Assembly (NCBI RefSeq): GCF_004354985.1
Contig: NZ_SMSK01000011.1
Span: 62,001 to 126,000 of the forward strand
Direction of reading: 5' to 3'
Source: Segetibacter sp. 3557_3
Lineage (GTDB): Bacteria > Bacteroidota > Bacteroidia > Chitinophagales > Chitinophagaceae
Length of the DNA stretch: 64,000 nucleotides
The notes beneath the pieces are model-generated. The model made no database searches, was not told where the DNA came from, and saw only the letters and a list, made by a program, of their open reading frames with translations. Made by a program: the position numbers and the translations under genes. This document shows positions 52,786 to 62,398 of the stretch, piece after piece. Position 1 is the stretch's first letter. Each line of letters starts with the position of its first letter.

Positions 52786-54270
52786 ATGCAGTTAAAGTAC
52801 GAATCACAGATCAGGGAACCACTGGTAGATGGTAATAAGAATTACCACCAGGTAACGGAAGACATCATAAGCCCGATTGAAGCCAAGCCAGGCAAGCTTT
52901 GGTATGTTGGTTTTTTTATATCACTTGCATTGCTGCTATTCGGTGTTTATAGCGTTTACCGCGAGGTGACTTATGGCATCGGGCAATGGAACCTGAACAA
53001 AACTGTGGGTTGGGGTTGGGACATCACCAACTTCGTATGGTGGGTTGGTATTGGTCACGCCGGTACACTAATTTCGGCGATCCTTTTACTCTTCCGCCAG
53101 GGTTGGAGAACAGGGGTTAACCGTGCAGCTGAGGCGATGACGATCTTTGCGGTAATGTGTGCGGGTCAGTTCCCGATATTTCACATGGGTCGTGTTTGGG
53201 TGGCCTTCTTTACACTTCCTTACCCAAATACACGTGGTCCCGTATGGCCTAACTTCGCTTCTCCGCTCCTTTGGGACGTATTTGCGATCTCTACTTACTT
53301 TACGGTATCATTACTCTTCTGGTATTCAGGTCTTATTCCTGATATGGCAACAGTAAGGGATCGTGCTAAAACAAAACTTCGCAAACTTTTATACGGTATT
53401 GCATCATTTGGCTGGACAGGTAGTACAAAACACTGGCAACGTCATGAAAGCTTATCGCTTGTACTGGCTGGTTTAAGTACACCACTTGTACTATCGGTGC
53501 ACACCATTGTATCCTTCGACTTTGCCACTTCGGTTATTCCCGGATGGCACACCACCATCTTCCCTCCTTACTTTGTTGCGGGTGCAATCTTCTCCGGTTT
53601 TGCAATGGTGCAAACACTGCTGATCATTGTAAGAAAGGTACTGTCATTGCAGGAGTATATTACGGTTGGTCACATTGAAGCGATGAACAAGGTTATCGTG
53701 TTAACAGGTACGATCGTAGGTTGTGCATACCTTACTGAGCTCTTCGTAGCATGGTATAGTGCCAACGATTACGAACAATATGCATTCTTCTACAGTCGTG
53801 GTAATATCTTCAGTCCATACGGTTGGAGTTACTATGGAATGATGTTCTGTAACGTGGTTTCGCCACAGTTGTTCTGGTCTCAGAAGCTCAGGAGAAACAT
53901 TGCCTTCACATTCTTTATGAGCGTTCTCATAAACATTGGTATGTGGTTCGAGCGTTTCGTGATCATCGTTACTTCGCTCTACCGCGATTACCTGCCTAGC
54001 AGCTGGCCCTATTACTATAGTCCAACCATTTGGGAAATCGGATTTTACCTCGGTACGTTCGGGTTGTTCTTTACCTGTTTCTTCCTGTTCTCCAAATACT
54101 TCCCGGTTATTGCGGTAGCAGAGATCAAACATGTTCTTAAAACCTCAGGTGAAAACTACAAGGCTAAGGTTACTCCAATTGAAGAGTTGCCGGCAAGCGA
54201 ATTTGCACATGAGTATGCTCATGTGGCACAGCCGGAACATGGCAGGGCCTCTTCGGGAATGGAGCATTGA
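52786..54270 (+). CDS. actC: Alternative complex III subunit C, NrfD-like quinol-binding membrane protein
   Basis: 494 residues from ATG at 52786 (MQLKYESQIREPLVDGNKNY); a TTG at 52723 would add 21 residues without family sense. Around ten membrane helices with WWVGIGHAGTLISAILLLFR, GQFPIFHMGRVWVAFF and SPLLWDVFAISTYFTVSLLF match NrfD/ActC, the part that binds menaquinol. It faces the membrane beside ActB. The gene lies 254 bases after actB, the longest gap inside the block; this gap shows no terminator or promoter box. Confidence 0.92.
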   Translation: MQLKYESQIREPLVDGNKNYHQVTEDIISPIEAKPGKLWYVGFFISLALLLFGVYSVYREVTYGIGQWNLNKTVGWGWDITNFVWWVGIGHAGTLISAILLLFRQGWRTGVNRAAEAMTIFAVMCAGQFPIFHMGRVWVAFFTLPYPNTRGPVWPNFASPLLWDVFAISTYFTVSLLFWYSGLIPDMATVRDRAKTKLRKLLYGIASFGWTGSTKHWQRHESLSLVLAGLSTPLVLSVHTIVSFDFATSVIPGWHTTIFPPYFVAGAIFSGFAMVQTLLIIVRKVLSLQEYITVGHIEAMNKVIVLTGTIVGCAYLTELFVAWYSANDYEQYAFFYSRGNIFSPYGWSYYGMMFCNVVSPQLFWSQKLRRNIAFTFFMSVLINIGMWFERFVIIVTSLYRDYLPSSWPYYYSPTIWEIGFYLGTFGLFFTCFFLFSKYFPVIAVAEIKHVLKTSGENYKAKVTPIEELPASEFAHEYAHVAQPEHGRASSGMEH

Positions 54271-54365
54271 TCCCCCGTTGTGTAACATTACCAGGAATAA
54301 AGCTCTCCGGAGCATAACTGAATAAAGGGAGCCTCTTCGGGGGTAACCGGTCAAAGCTTAAAATT

Positions 54366-54956
54366 ATGGCAAGAAAAAAATTTGTAGTTGGAAGTTTCGA
54401 TGATGAGGAGGTTTTGTTTCCGGCAGTAAAGAAGATGCGGAACGCCGGCTATAAGATACACGATGTGTATACCCCCTTTCCAGTGCATGGTCTCGACCAC
54501 GCTATTGGTCAACGCGAAACAAGCCTACATACCGCAGGTTTTATCTATGGTGCTACAGGTACCATCACTGCGCTTTCCTGTATGAGCTGGATCTTCACTG
54601 CCGACTGGCCTTTAAATATCGGTGGAAAGCCCCATTTGCCATTACCTGCTTTTATTCCAATCATCTTCGAAACCACGGTTTTGTTTTCAGCAGTGGGCAT
54701 GGTACTCACATTTTGTTACCTCTGTCAATTGGCGCCTTTTGTAAAAAAGCACCATTTTCACCCACGTGCTACCGACGACTTGTTCGTGATGGTAATTGAG
54801 TGTACATCTAAAACAAATGTTGAGGACCTTAAGGGTTTTATGGCAAGTACAGGGGCGGTTGAAGTAAATGAACAAAACGTAGAGGCCGGCTGGTGGCTTG
54901 GCAGGTACGATAAGGATCAGAAATTGTATGCTGACGAAAGTGCTGCTATTGCCTAA
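54366..54956 (+). CDS. actD: Alternative complex III subunit D (DUF3341)
   Basis: 196 residues. KKFVVGSFDDEEVLFPAVKK and IHDVYTPFPVHGLD are the DUF3341 opening; two membrane helices follow (FIYGATGTITALSCMSWIF and FIPIIFETTVLFSAVGMVLT). The soluble C-terminal part (ATDDLFVMVIECTSKTNVED) completes the fold. It is a small integral part of ACIII. Its stop overlaps the actE start by one base. Confidence 0.92.
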   Translation: MARKKFVVGSFDDEEVLFPAVKKMRNAGYKIHDVYTPFPVHGLDHAIGQRETSLHTAGFIYGATGTITALSCMSWIFTADWPLNIGGKPHLPLPAFIPIIFETTVLFSAVGMVLTFCYLCQLAPFVKKHHFHPRATDDLFVMVIECTSKTNVEDLKGFMASTGAVEVNEQNVEAGWWLGRYDKDQKLYADESAAIA

Positions 54957-55672
54957 TGAACTTTAAGATCAAGAAAATGAAGAAACTATTTATAATAAGC
55001 CTTTTTTCCTCTGCTGTTGTGCTTTTTGGTTGCGAAACCTACCAACGTAAGCCGGCCAGGCAATATATGCCGGACATGGGTGCGAGCCGGGCTTATGAGA
55101 CCTATTCTCAAAACGGCCGGCCAGAAAACCAGAATTTCAATTACAACAACATGCCGGTTTCTGGTACAGTCAACAGGGGTGAGGAACTACCTTATCACCT
55201 GGGTAACGACAGCGCGGGTTATAGCATGAGCGCTACAGTTACAAATCCGCTTAAGCCGGTTACCGGTAAGGATAGCATAGAAACACAGCGTCTTTATATG
55301 ATCAACTGTGCTATATGCCACGGATCAAAACTTGATGGTAACGGACCATTGTATGCCAGCGGTAAATACCCGGCCAAACCTGCTACCCTTGTTGGTGATG
55401 CGAACATTGAGAAACTTAGTGAAGGCACCATTTTTCACGTTCAGACATATGGTAAAAACCTGATGGGCAGTTATGCTTCACAGCTCACCCGCAAACAGCG
55501 GTGGATGATTGCGAACTATATCAAGCAAATGCAGGCAGCAGGTAAAGGCAGTAATGCTACAGGAAGCGAGACGGCCGCTACCGATACTTCAGCAACAGGT
55601 ACAGGCGGAGGAGCAGCTACAGGTACCGGCACAGGAGCAGCAACGGGCACAACCACAGGTGGGGGTAGATAA
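54956..55672 (+). CDS. actE: Alternative complex III subunit E, mono-haem cytochrome c lipoprotein
   Basis: 238 residues if the ATG at 54956 is the start; ATG at 54977 (MKKLFIISLFSSAVVLFGC) fits the signal peptide and lipobox better. CAICH near residue 120 is the haem site, KNLMGSYASQL supplies the Met ligand. The last 50 residues are a low-complexity Gly/Thr/Ala tail (ATGTGTGAATGTTTGGG-like), perhaps a linker. It delivers electrons from ActA/B toward the oxidase. Confidence 0.92.
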   Translation: MNFKIKKMKKLFIISLFSSAVVLFGCETYQRKPARQYMPDMGASRAYETYSQNGRPENQNFNYNNMPVSGTVNRGEELPYHLGNDSAGYSMSATVTNPLKPVTGKDSIETQRLYMINCAICHGSKLDGNGPLYASGKYPAKPATLVGDANIEKLSEGTIFHVQTYGKNLMGSYASQLTRKQRWMIANYIKQMQAAGKGSNATGSETAATDTSATGTGGGAATGTGTGAATGTTTGGGR

Positions 55673-55710
55673 CTTATACGAAAAACTAACGGCAAACAAA
55701 ATTTTCTACA

Positions 55711-56946
55711 ATGGCATCTATAAGAGGGCAATTTGAAGTAACGGGACGAATGAGAACCTGGTCTATGGGATTGATAGCAGTGGGACTGCTTGCATTTCTT
55801 ATAGGTCTTTTCACCCGCGGCTTTAGCTCAAATGCTGAGGAGCAGGGCGTGTTTTGGGGAACTGTTCTTTACAACAGCGTGTTCTTCATGTTGGTTTGTA
55901 ATGCAAGCATGTTTTTTATCTGTGTAACTACACTAGCACATGGTGGTTGGCAGGTGGCGTTTCGCCGGGTTCCGGAAGCGATTTCAGCTGTTGTACCCAT
56001 TTTTGGAACAATAGCAGCAGTTGTGTTGTTATACATTGTATTCGGTGTTGGACATGGCGGGCATCACCATCCGGTCTATCATTGGCTCACACGTGGTGAC
56101 GACCAGATATTGGCTGAAAAGAAGGGGTTTCTTAATGCACCATTTTTTGTGATCTGGACTTTGTTGTCGATTGGTTTGTGGAGTTACCTGGGTGCACGCA
56201 TGCGGAAGTTGTCGAGAGAGTCTGATGAAGGCAGCATGACGCTTGAACAAGGTAAACGCTGGATCTGGAGAAATACCGTTATGGCGTCCTTGTTTACCGT
56301 GTGGTTTGGTTTAACAGTTGGTTCGACTGTACCGTGGCTGTGGATGATGAGTATAGATGCGCACTGGTATAGCACCATGTACAGTTGGTATACATTTGCA
56401 AGTTCTTTTGTTTCGGGTGTTGCGTTGATAGCACTTTGGGTAATATTCCTGAAGAACAGGGGTCTGCTCGAATATGTTACTGAGGAGCACCTTCATGATC
56501 TCGGTAAGTTCATGTTCGCGTTTTCAATATTTTGGACCTACCTCTGGTTTTCTCAGTATATGTTGATTTGGTATAGCAATATGCCGGAAGAGACCATATA
56601 CTTTAAACACAGGGTGCAGGGAGCCTGGAGGGGCGTGTTTTTCTTCAATTTAATCGTGAACTTCGTCTGTCCTTTGCTAATTTTGATGAAGCGTTCAACC
56701 AAGCGGAATTATACGCTTATGACCTTTATGGCGGTACTGATTTTATTTGGTCACTGGATCGATTTCATGCAGATGGTAATGGGAAGTGTGTCTAAAGATC
56801 ACCTGACGTTAAGCTGGCTCGACTTCGGTATTCTTGCCCTCTACATTGGAATGATTATCCTTTTTGTAGGCAAAGCACTTACCAAAGCGCCATTGGTTGC
56901 AAAGAACCACCCTTACCTGAAAGAGAGCATCATACATCATACATAG
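55711..56946 (+). CDS. actF: Alternative complex III subunit F, quinol-oxidising membrane protein
   Basis: 411 residues with about ten membrane helices. Motifs FWGTVLYNSVFFMLVCNASM, AHGGWQVAFRRVPEAISAVV, GHGGHHHPVYHWL, WFSQYMLIWYSNMPEETIY and HWIDFMQMVMG match the ActF/NrfD-like second quinol subunit. It completes ACIII. It lies 38 bases after actE and 42 before cox2, so it belongs to one transcript. Confidence 0.93.
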   Translation: MASIRGQFEVTGRMRTWSMGLIAVGLLAFLIGLFTRGFSSNAEEQGVFWGTVLYNSVFFMLVCNASMFFICVTTLAHGGWQVAFRRVPEAISAVVPIFGTIAAVVLLYIVFGVGHGGHHHPVYHWLTRGDDQILAEKKGFLNAPFFVIWTLLSIGLWSYLGARMRKLSRESDEGSMTLEQGKRWIWRNTVMASLFTVWFGLTVGSTVPWLWMMSIDAHWYSTMYSWYTFASSFVSGVALIALWVIFLKNRGLLEYVTEEHLHDLGKFMFAFSIFWTYLWFSQYMLIWYSNMPEETIYFKHRVQGAWRGVFFFNLIVNFVCPLLILMKRSTKRNYTLMTFMAVLILFGHWIDFMQMVMGSVSKDHLTLSWLDFGILALYIGMIILFVGKALTKAPLVAKNHPYLKESIIHHT

Positions 56947-56988
56947 AGAACGGACGGGATTGTATTTAGTAAGAAAATTTAAGAAGTA

Positions 56989-58107
56989 ATGTCACTTTAT
57001 TTTACCATCGCAGCAGTCATTCTACTTTTTGTGATCATTTTCCAGATTGCAAAAGCGAGTGAGTATGTTGATATATTGAAGGGAGAAGAGCGGTCGCGTA
57101 AGCACAACAATAAGATCAATGGTTTCCTGATGATCGTTTTCCTGGTGCTAGGGCTCATCGGTGTATATTATTGCCATGAGATATTGAAAGGAAGGTTACT
57201 GGGGGAGAGTGCTTCGGTTGAAGGTGAAAAGGTAGACTCGATGATGAACCTGACCATCATTGTGACCGGTATCGTGTTTTTTATTACGCAAATACTTTTA
57301 TTCTGGTTTTCTTACAAGTACCAGGAGAAAGAGAACCGGAAAGCCTTCTTCTTCCCGCACAACAATCGTCTTGAAGTAATCTGGACCGTTATTCCAACCA
57401 TTGTTCTCACCGTTCTTGTGATTATCGGTTTACGTAACTGGTTTTTGTTTACCGGCGATGCCCCTCAAAACGCAATGGTTGTTGAGGTTACGGGTAAGCA
57501 ATTTGGCTGGATCTATCGCTACCCGGGTAAGGATAATGAATTTGGTAAGAAGTATTTTCGCAACATCGACGATGCAACAAACTGGGTCGGTCTTGTTTGG
57601 GCAGATAATGCCGAAATGAATCAAAAGGCTGATCCTGCTGCGAAAGATGATATCGTGCTTCAGCAAACGATGTACGTCGTGAAGAACAAGCCGGTTAAAC
57701 TGGTTATCGGTTCGCGTGATGTAATTCACGATGTTGGTCTTCCTCACTTCAGGCTGAAAATGGATGCTGTTCCTGGTATTCCAACATCGCTTTGGTTCAC
57801 ACCTAAGTTTACTACCGCAGAAATGCAGAAGAGTTCAGGTAATCCAAACTTTGAATACGAGATTGCTTGCGACCAGATTTGTGGAAACAACCACTTTGCC
57901 ATGAAAGGCATCATCAGGGTTGTAACCCAGGAAGAGTTTGATGTTTGGCTGGCGCAGCAAAAGCCGCTTTACTTAACTGCTTTCCCCGATAATAACCCGG
58001 CTACTGTGCCTGGATCCCCGGCAACAAACCCGGCGGGAGCTGCACCTGCGGATAGTGCTAAAAATGCAACGGCAGTAACCATGGTTTCAAACGAAAGAAA
58101 AAACTAA
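56989..58107 (+). CDS. ctaC: Cytochrome c oxidase subunit II
   Basis: 372 residues. It starts with an extra membrane helix (SLYFTIAAVILLFVIIFQIA), more than the usual two, followed by EVIWTVIPTIVLTVLVIIGL. The CuA domain carries C294, C298, H302 and M305 in CDQICGNNHFAM, with the first His in DVGLPHFRLKMD. There is no fused cytochrome c domain, so electrons must come from ActE or ActA. The C-terminus is a short Ala/Pro/Asn-rich tail. Confidence 0.94.
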   Translation: MSLYFTIAAVILLFVIIFQIAKASEYVDILKGEERSRKHNNKINGFLMIVFLVLGLIGVYYCHEILKGRLLGESASVEGEKVDSMMNLTIIVTGIVFFITQILLFWFSYKYQEKENRKAFFFPHNNRLEVIWTVIPTIVLTVLVIIGLRNWFLFTGDAPQNAMVVEVTGKQFGWIYRYPGKDNEFGKKYFRNIDDATNWVGLVWADNAEMNQKADPAAKDDIVLQQTMYVVKNKPVKLVIGSRDVIHDVGLPHFRLKMDAVPGIPTSLWFTPKFTTAEMQKSSGNPNFEYEIACDQICGNNHFAMKGIIRVVTQEEFDVWLAQQKPLYLTAFPDNNPATVPGSPATNPAGAAPADSAKNATAVTMVSNERKN

Positions 58108-58161
58108 AAGAATCCAAACAATTGTTTTTGCCCGGCGGTTTAAACAAATAAATAAATTGGT

Positions 58162-59985
58162 ATGAATAACGAAGGAGTTATAGGCACACAAACGGATGTA
58201 GGACACGTTCATGCTGCTCACCACGATCATGATGGCGATCATCATCATCACCACGAAACTTTTATTTCCAAGTACATCTTTAGTATGGATCACAAGATGA
58301 TCGCTAAGCAATTCCTGATTACCGGAATGGTTTGGGCTATCATCGGTGGATTAATGTCGGTATTGTTCCGGATGCAATTGGGTTACCCCGGGGAGTCTTT
58401 TCCAATATTGGAGACCCTGCTTGGTAAATGGGCCAAAGGCGGTACAATCACTCCCGAAGCATATTATGCATTGGTAACAACCCACGGAACCGTGTTGGTG
58501 TTTTTTGTACTGACAGCAGGTTTAAGTGGAACTTTTGCAAACTTTCTCATCCCGCTTCAAATTGGTGCAAGGGATATGGCTTCACCCTTTATGAATATGC
58601 TTAGCTACTGGTTCTTCTTTGCAGCAGGTGTAGTTATGTTGTCTTCAATCTTTGTTGAAACTGGTCCATTTAGCGGAGGTTGGACAGCCTATCCACCGTT
58701 AAGCGCACTCGGATCGGCTTCTCCCGGATCTAAGACCGGTATGGACCTGTGGCTGATTAGTATGGCCCTGTTTGTAGTGAGCAGTTTGTTGGGTGGTTTG
58801 AATTACATAGCTACAATCCTTAACATGCGTACCAAAGGTATGAGTATGACCAGGTTGCCGCTTACCATCTGGGCCCTGTTCTTTACTGCAATCCTTGGTG
58901 TATTATCTTTCCCGGTATTGTTATCAGGATTTATCCTCCTGATCTTCGATCGTAACTTTGGTACCAGCTTTTACTTAAGCGATATATTTATTCAGGGTGT
59001 GGGTGCTTTACCTAACGAGGGTGGAAGTGCTATTCTTTACCAGCACTTGTTCTGGTTCCTGGGTCACCCCGAGGTATACATCATCATCCTGCCAGCGATG
59101 GGTATTGTGTCGGAGGTAATGAGTACCAACGCCCGTAAGCCGATCTTCGGTTACATGGCGATGCTTGGTTCCCTCTTTGCTATTGCTGTTCTTGCGTTTG
59201 TGGTTTGGGCGCATCATATGTTCGTATCTGGTCTCAATCCGTTTCTTGGCTCCTTCTTCGTACTCCTTACCTTGTTGATCGCGGTACCTAGTGCAATTAA
59301 GGTGTTCAACTGGTTAACGACGTTGTGGCGCGGTAATCTTCGCTTTACTGCAGGAATGCTTTATTCCATTGGGTTTGTAAGCATGTTTATTTCGGGAGGT
59401 CTAACGGGTATCTTCCTTGGAAACTCTGCCCTTGACATTCATCTTCACGATACTTACTTCATCATTGCCCACTTCCATATCGTAATGGGTGTAGCTGGTA
59501 TATTCGGGATGTATGCTGGTATCTATCATTGGTTTCCTAAGATGTTTGGCCGTTATCTGAACAATACCCTGTCTTATATCCACTTTTGGGTTACACTTGC
59601 CGGTGCTTACCTTATCTTCTGGCCAATGCACTACGAAGGTTTGGCGGGTATGCCGAGAAGGTATTATGACTATTCCAACTGGGAAAGCTTCAAGCAGTTT
59701 GTTGGCCTTAACCAGTTTATTACGATCGTAGCCATTATCGTATTTGCAACACAGTTATTGTTCTTGTTCAACTTCTTCTATTCTATGTATAAGGGTAGAA
59801 AAGTGACTTCGCAAAATCCGTGGGGTTCTAACACACTTGAGTGGACCACACCAATCAATCCAGGTCACGGAAACTGGGTGGGTGAAATTCCGGAAGTTCA
59901 CCGTTGGGCTTACGACTACGGTAAAGATGGTCATGATTACATTTCACAAACAACACCGGTTGGGGCTGACGAGAGTAGACACTAA
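58162..59985 (+). CDS. ctaD: Cytochrome c oxidase subunit I
   Basis: 607 residues. An N-terminal His-rich stretch (GHVHAAHHDHDGDHHHHH) precedes the twelve-helix core. Haem/CuB ligands: TTHGTVLVFF, HLFWFLGHPEVYIIILPAMG (HPEVY with the Tyr-His pair and the E of the D channel), WAHHMFVSG and HFHIVMG. This is an A1-type haem-copper oxidase. The His-rich leader, before the first helix, may bind copper or zinc during assembly; its role here is inference. Confidence 0.95.
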   Translation: MNNEGVIGTQTDVGHVHAAHHDHDGDHHHHHETFISKYIFSMDHKMIAKQFLITGMVWAIIGGLMSVLFRMQLGYPGESFPILETLLGKWAKGGTITPEAYYALVTTHGTVLVFFVLTAGLSGTFANFLIPLQIGARDMASPFMNMLSYWFFFAAGVVMLSSIFVETGPFSGGWTAYPPLSALGSASPGSKTGMDLWLISMALFVVSSLLGGLNYIATILNMRTKGMSMTRLPLTIWALFFTAILGVLSFPVLLSGFILLIFDRNFGTSFYLSDIFIQGVGALPNEGGSAILYQHLFWFLGHPEVYIIILPAMGIVSEVMSTNARKPIFGYMAMLGSLFAIAVLAFVVWAHHMFVSGLNPFLGSFFVLLTLLIAVPSAIKVFNWLTTLWRGNLRFTAGMLYSIGFVSMFISGGLTGIFLGNSALDIHLHDTYFIIAHFHIVMGVAGIFGMYAGIYHWFPKMFGRYLNNTLSYIHFWVTLAGAYLIFWPMHYEGLAGMPRRYYDYSNWESFKQFVGLNQFITIVAIIVFATQLLFLFNFFYSMYKGRKVTSQNPWGSNTLEWTTPINPGHGNWVGEIPEVHRWAYDYGKDGHDYISQTTPVGADESRH

Positions 59986-60026
59986 ATTTGTCTGTTTTGC
60001 CTTCGGGTTAAGGCAGCTATCATACT

Positions 60027-60057
60027 CAATGCCCTGAATATTCGGGGCATTGTTTTT
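60027..60057 (+). terminator. Hairpin with T run between cox1 and ctaB
   Basis: CAATGCCC (60027-60034) and GGGCATTG (60045-60052) pair, followed by TTTTT (60053-60057). It can act as a terminator or attenuator inside the run. Confidence 0.75.
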
Positions 60058-60079
60058 AAAAAAGGGTACTTGGTTTTTT

Positions 60080-60976
60080 ATGATGAGTACATCAGAACAT
60101 ATCTCAACGAGTTATAGGGTTGCTGCCAAGGTGAAGGATTACTTTCAGCTCATTAAGTTCACACTTAGTTTTACTGTAGTATTTTCCTGTGTTGTTTGTT
60201 ACCTGTTGGCTCCCAATGTTGAGTATAATCTTAAGATGGTCATCCTGTTGTTTGTGGCAGGTATGCTCATTACAGGCAGTGCAAATGCAATCAACCAGGC
60301 GGTAGAGAAAGATACTGATGCAATGATGAAGCGTACTTCCAAACGCCCGGTTGCGGAAGGAAGAATGACGCAGCAGGAAGCATATGCGTTTGCCCTGATT
60401 GCAGGGTTGCTTGGGGTTTTGATGATGTGGAAATTCTTCAATTTCTCTTCAGCATTGTTATCAGCACTAAGTCTTTTTCTCTATGCTTACATCTATACTC
60501 CGTTAAAAAAGATCAACTCAATTGCGGTGTTGGTCGGTGCCTTTCCCGGAGCTCTTCCCTGCCTTATCGGTTGGGTGGCCGGTACAGATTCGTTTAGCGC
60601 AGGGGGATGGATCCTTTTTGCAATGCAATTCCTGTGGCAGTTCCCACACTTCTGGGCAATTGCTTGGGTTGCACACGGCGATTATAGTAAAGCCGGATTC
60701 AAATTACTGCCTGCTGATAAGGGCCCCAACAAGTTCACTGCCCTACAGGCGGTGATCTATTCGTTGATAATGTTGCCGGTAGGACTGTTACCCTATTACG
60801 CAAACATGTCAGGAATTGTAAGTTTATGGATCGTTGTAGCATGTAACCTGTTTATGGTTATTCAATGCATCCGGCTGTTAATGAATATGGACATCAAGTC
60901 GGCCAGGCGTGTGATGTTCAGCAGTTATATCTATCTGCCTATTGTACTCCTGGCATTGTTGGCAGATAAAGCTTAA
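60080..60976 (+). CDS. ctaB: Protohaem IX farnesyltransferase (haem O synthase)
   Basis: 298 residues from the ATG at 60080 (MMSTSEHISTSYRVAAKVKD); an upstream frame from 60050 covers the terminator. NAINQAVEKDTDAMMKRTSK carries the first Asp-rich prenyl-binding motif; the second is in PHFWAIAWVAHGDYSKAGFK. Eight to nine helices. It adds the farnesyl chain of haem O, the precursor of haem A needed by cox1. Confidence 0.94.
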   Translation: MMSTSEHISTSYRVAAKVKDYFQLIKFTLSFTVVFSCVVCYLLAPNVEYNLKMVILLFVAGMLITGSANAINQAVEKDTDAMMKRTSKRPVAEGRMTQQEAYAFALIAGLLGVLMMWKFFNFSSALLSALSLFLYAYIYTPLKKINSIAVLVGAFPGALPCLIGWVAGTDSFSAGGWILFAMQFLWQFPHFWAIAWVAHGDYSKAGFKLLPADKGPNKFTALQAVIYSLIMLPVGLLPYYANMSGIVSLWIVVACNLFMVIQCIRLLMNMDIKSARRVMFSSYIYLPIVLLALLADKA

Positions 60977-61023
60977 AGACAGGCAGCCCGGTTTGAAAGC
61001 CTGTCACAATTAACCTTGTTGAA

Positions 61024-61602
61024 ATGATGGCAACTTATAGTGATCAAAGAAAAAGAATTCATCCCCACAAATTTACCATGTGGGTGGCACTCGGAAGTAT
61101 TGTAATGATGTTTGCGGGTTTAACGAGTGCTTATGTCGTAAAACGAAATCAGAGCAATTGGCTGGAATTCGATTTACCTATTGTTTTCTGGTACTCTACT
61201 GCTGCAATACTTGCGAGCAGCCTTAGTATTTACCTTGCGGGTCAGGCGTTTAATGCACGGGAAATGCGCCGGTATCGTTTGCTAATGTCGGTAACAGTTG
61301 TGCTTGGGTTGGTATTTACTGCTTTGCAACTCGTAGGATTTTCGCATATCGGCGAAAATGGCATCAAGCTGATCGGTACCAACAGTAATCCTGCCGCATC
61401 GTTCCTGGCGGTACTAACTGGTGTACACATTTTACACGTGCTTGGCGGGGTAGTTGCACTCGTAATTATGTACATACGGGCGTACACTGCCAAGCAAAAG
61501 ACATACAGCAGCATTTCGCTCGAAATTGTAAGTACCTATTGGCATTTTGTTGATGTGCTCTGGATTTACCTGTTCATATTTTTTCACGTGGTACAGGTAT
61601 AA
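61024..61602 (+). CDS. Cytochrome c oxidase subunit III, first copy
   Basis: 192 residues with five helices. HPHKFTMWVALGSIVMMFAG, LVFTALQLVGFSHI, GVHILHVLGGVVALVIMYI and TYWHFVDVLWIYLFIFFHVV match the shorter five-helix type III subunit. Two different copies in tandem are common in Bacteroidota and may form different oxidase variants or a heteromer. Confidence 0.92.
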   Translation: MMATYSDQRKRIHPHKFTMWVALGSIVMMFAGLTSAYVVKRNQSNWLEFDLPIVFWYSTAAILASSLSIYLAGQAFNAREMRRYRLLMSVTVVLGLVFTALQLVGFSHIGENGIKLIGTNSNPAASFLAVLTGVHILHVLGGVVALVIMYIRAYTAKQKTYSSISLEIVSTYWHFVDVLWIYLFIFFHVVQV

Positions 61603-61688
61603 CCGAAATAATACAAACTATTTCATGTTGGACGGATAGAAATTGAACGTCATCAAATAAATTTGCATACCAAACTTAAACAGCACAA

Positions 61689-62363
61689 ATGGCAACAACA
61701 GCAATCACAACGGATACCAAATGGTGGGGTGGGGGAAAGAGCCCTTTTAATGTAGAGTACGGAAAATTAATGATGTGGTATTTTTTAATGAGTGATGCCT
61801 TCACATTTGGGGCTTTTCTGATTGCTTACGGTACAATTCGGTTTAGTAGCACAGGATGGCCTGATCCAAACGAAGTTTTTCAATCCTTCCCGGGTTTAGG
61901 TAGCGGGTTGCCGTTGATGTTCGTGAGTTTGATGACTTTTATCCTGATCATTAGCTCAGTTACCATGGTGCTTGCTGTACGTGCAGGACATGAAAGAAAC
62001 AAAGCAGCTGTTGTAAAATATCTTTTCTGGACAATTATCGGAGGTATTGCCTTCCTGAGTTGCCAGGCATGGGAATGGCACCATCTTCATGAAGAAGGTG
62101 CATGGTGGGGACGTAATCCGTTTGTTAACCAGGACGGAACCGCATCTTCAACCAACTTTACCAACTTCTTTTTTACCATCACCGGTTTTCATGGTTTCCA
62201 CGTTTTCTCAGGTGTTGTCATCAATATTATTATGTTGATCATGGCAATGACTGATACCTTTGAAAGGAGAGGTCACTACCTGATGATTGAGAAGGCCGGT
62301 CTTTACTGGCACTTTGTTGACCTAGTTTGGGTATTCGTGTTCACTTGTTTTTACCTTATTTAA
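61689..62363 (+). CDS. Cytochrome c oxidase subunit III, second copy
   Basis: 224 residues. LMMWYFLMSDAFTFGAFLIA, LSCQAWEWHHLHEEGAWWG, ITGFHGFHVFSGVVINIIML and LYWHFVDLVWVFVFTCFYL match subunit III with seven-helix-like ordering. It is only distantly similar to the first copy, so the pair is ancient. The first gene of the pair ends 86 bases upstream. Confidence 0.93.
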   Translation: MATTAITTDTKWWGGGKSPFNVEYGKLMMWYFLMSDAFTFGAFLIAYGTIRFSSTGWPDPNEVFQSFPGLGSGLPLMFVSLMTFILIISSVTMVLAVRAGHERNKAAVVKYLFWTIIGGIAFLSCQAWEWHHLHEEGAWWGRNPFVNQDGTASSTNFTNFFFTITGFHGFHVFSGVVINIIMLIMAMTDTFERRGHYLMIEKAGLYWHFVDLVWVFVFTCFYLI

Positions 62364-62398
62364 TCAAAACCAATTCTGCAACATTTCAATTAAAGTAT

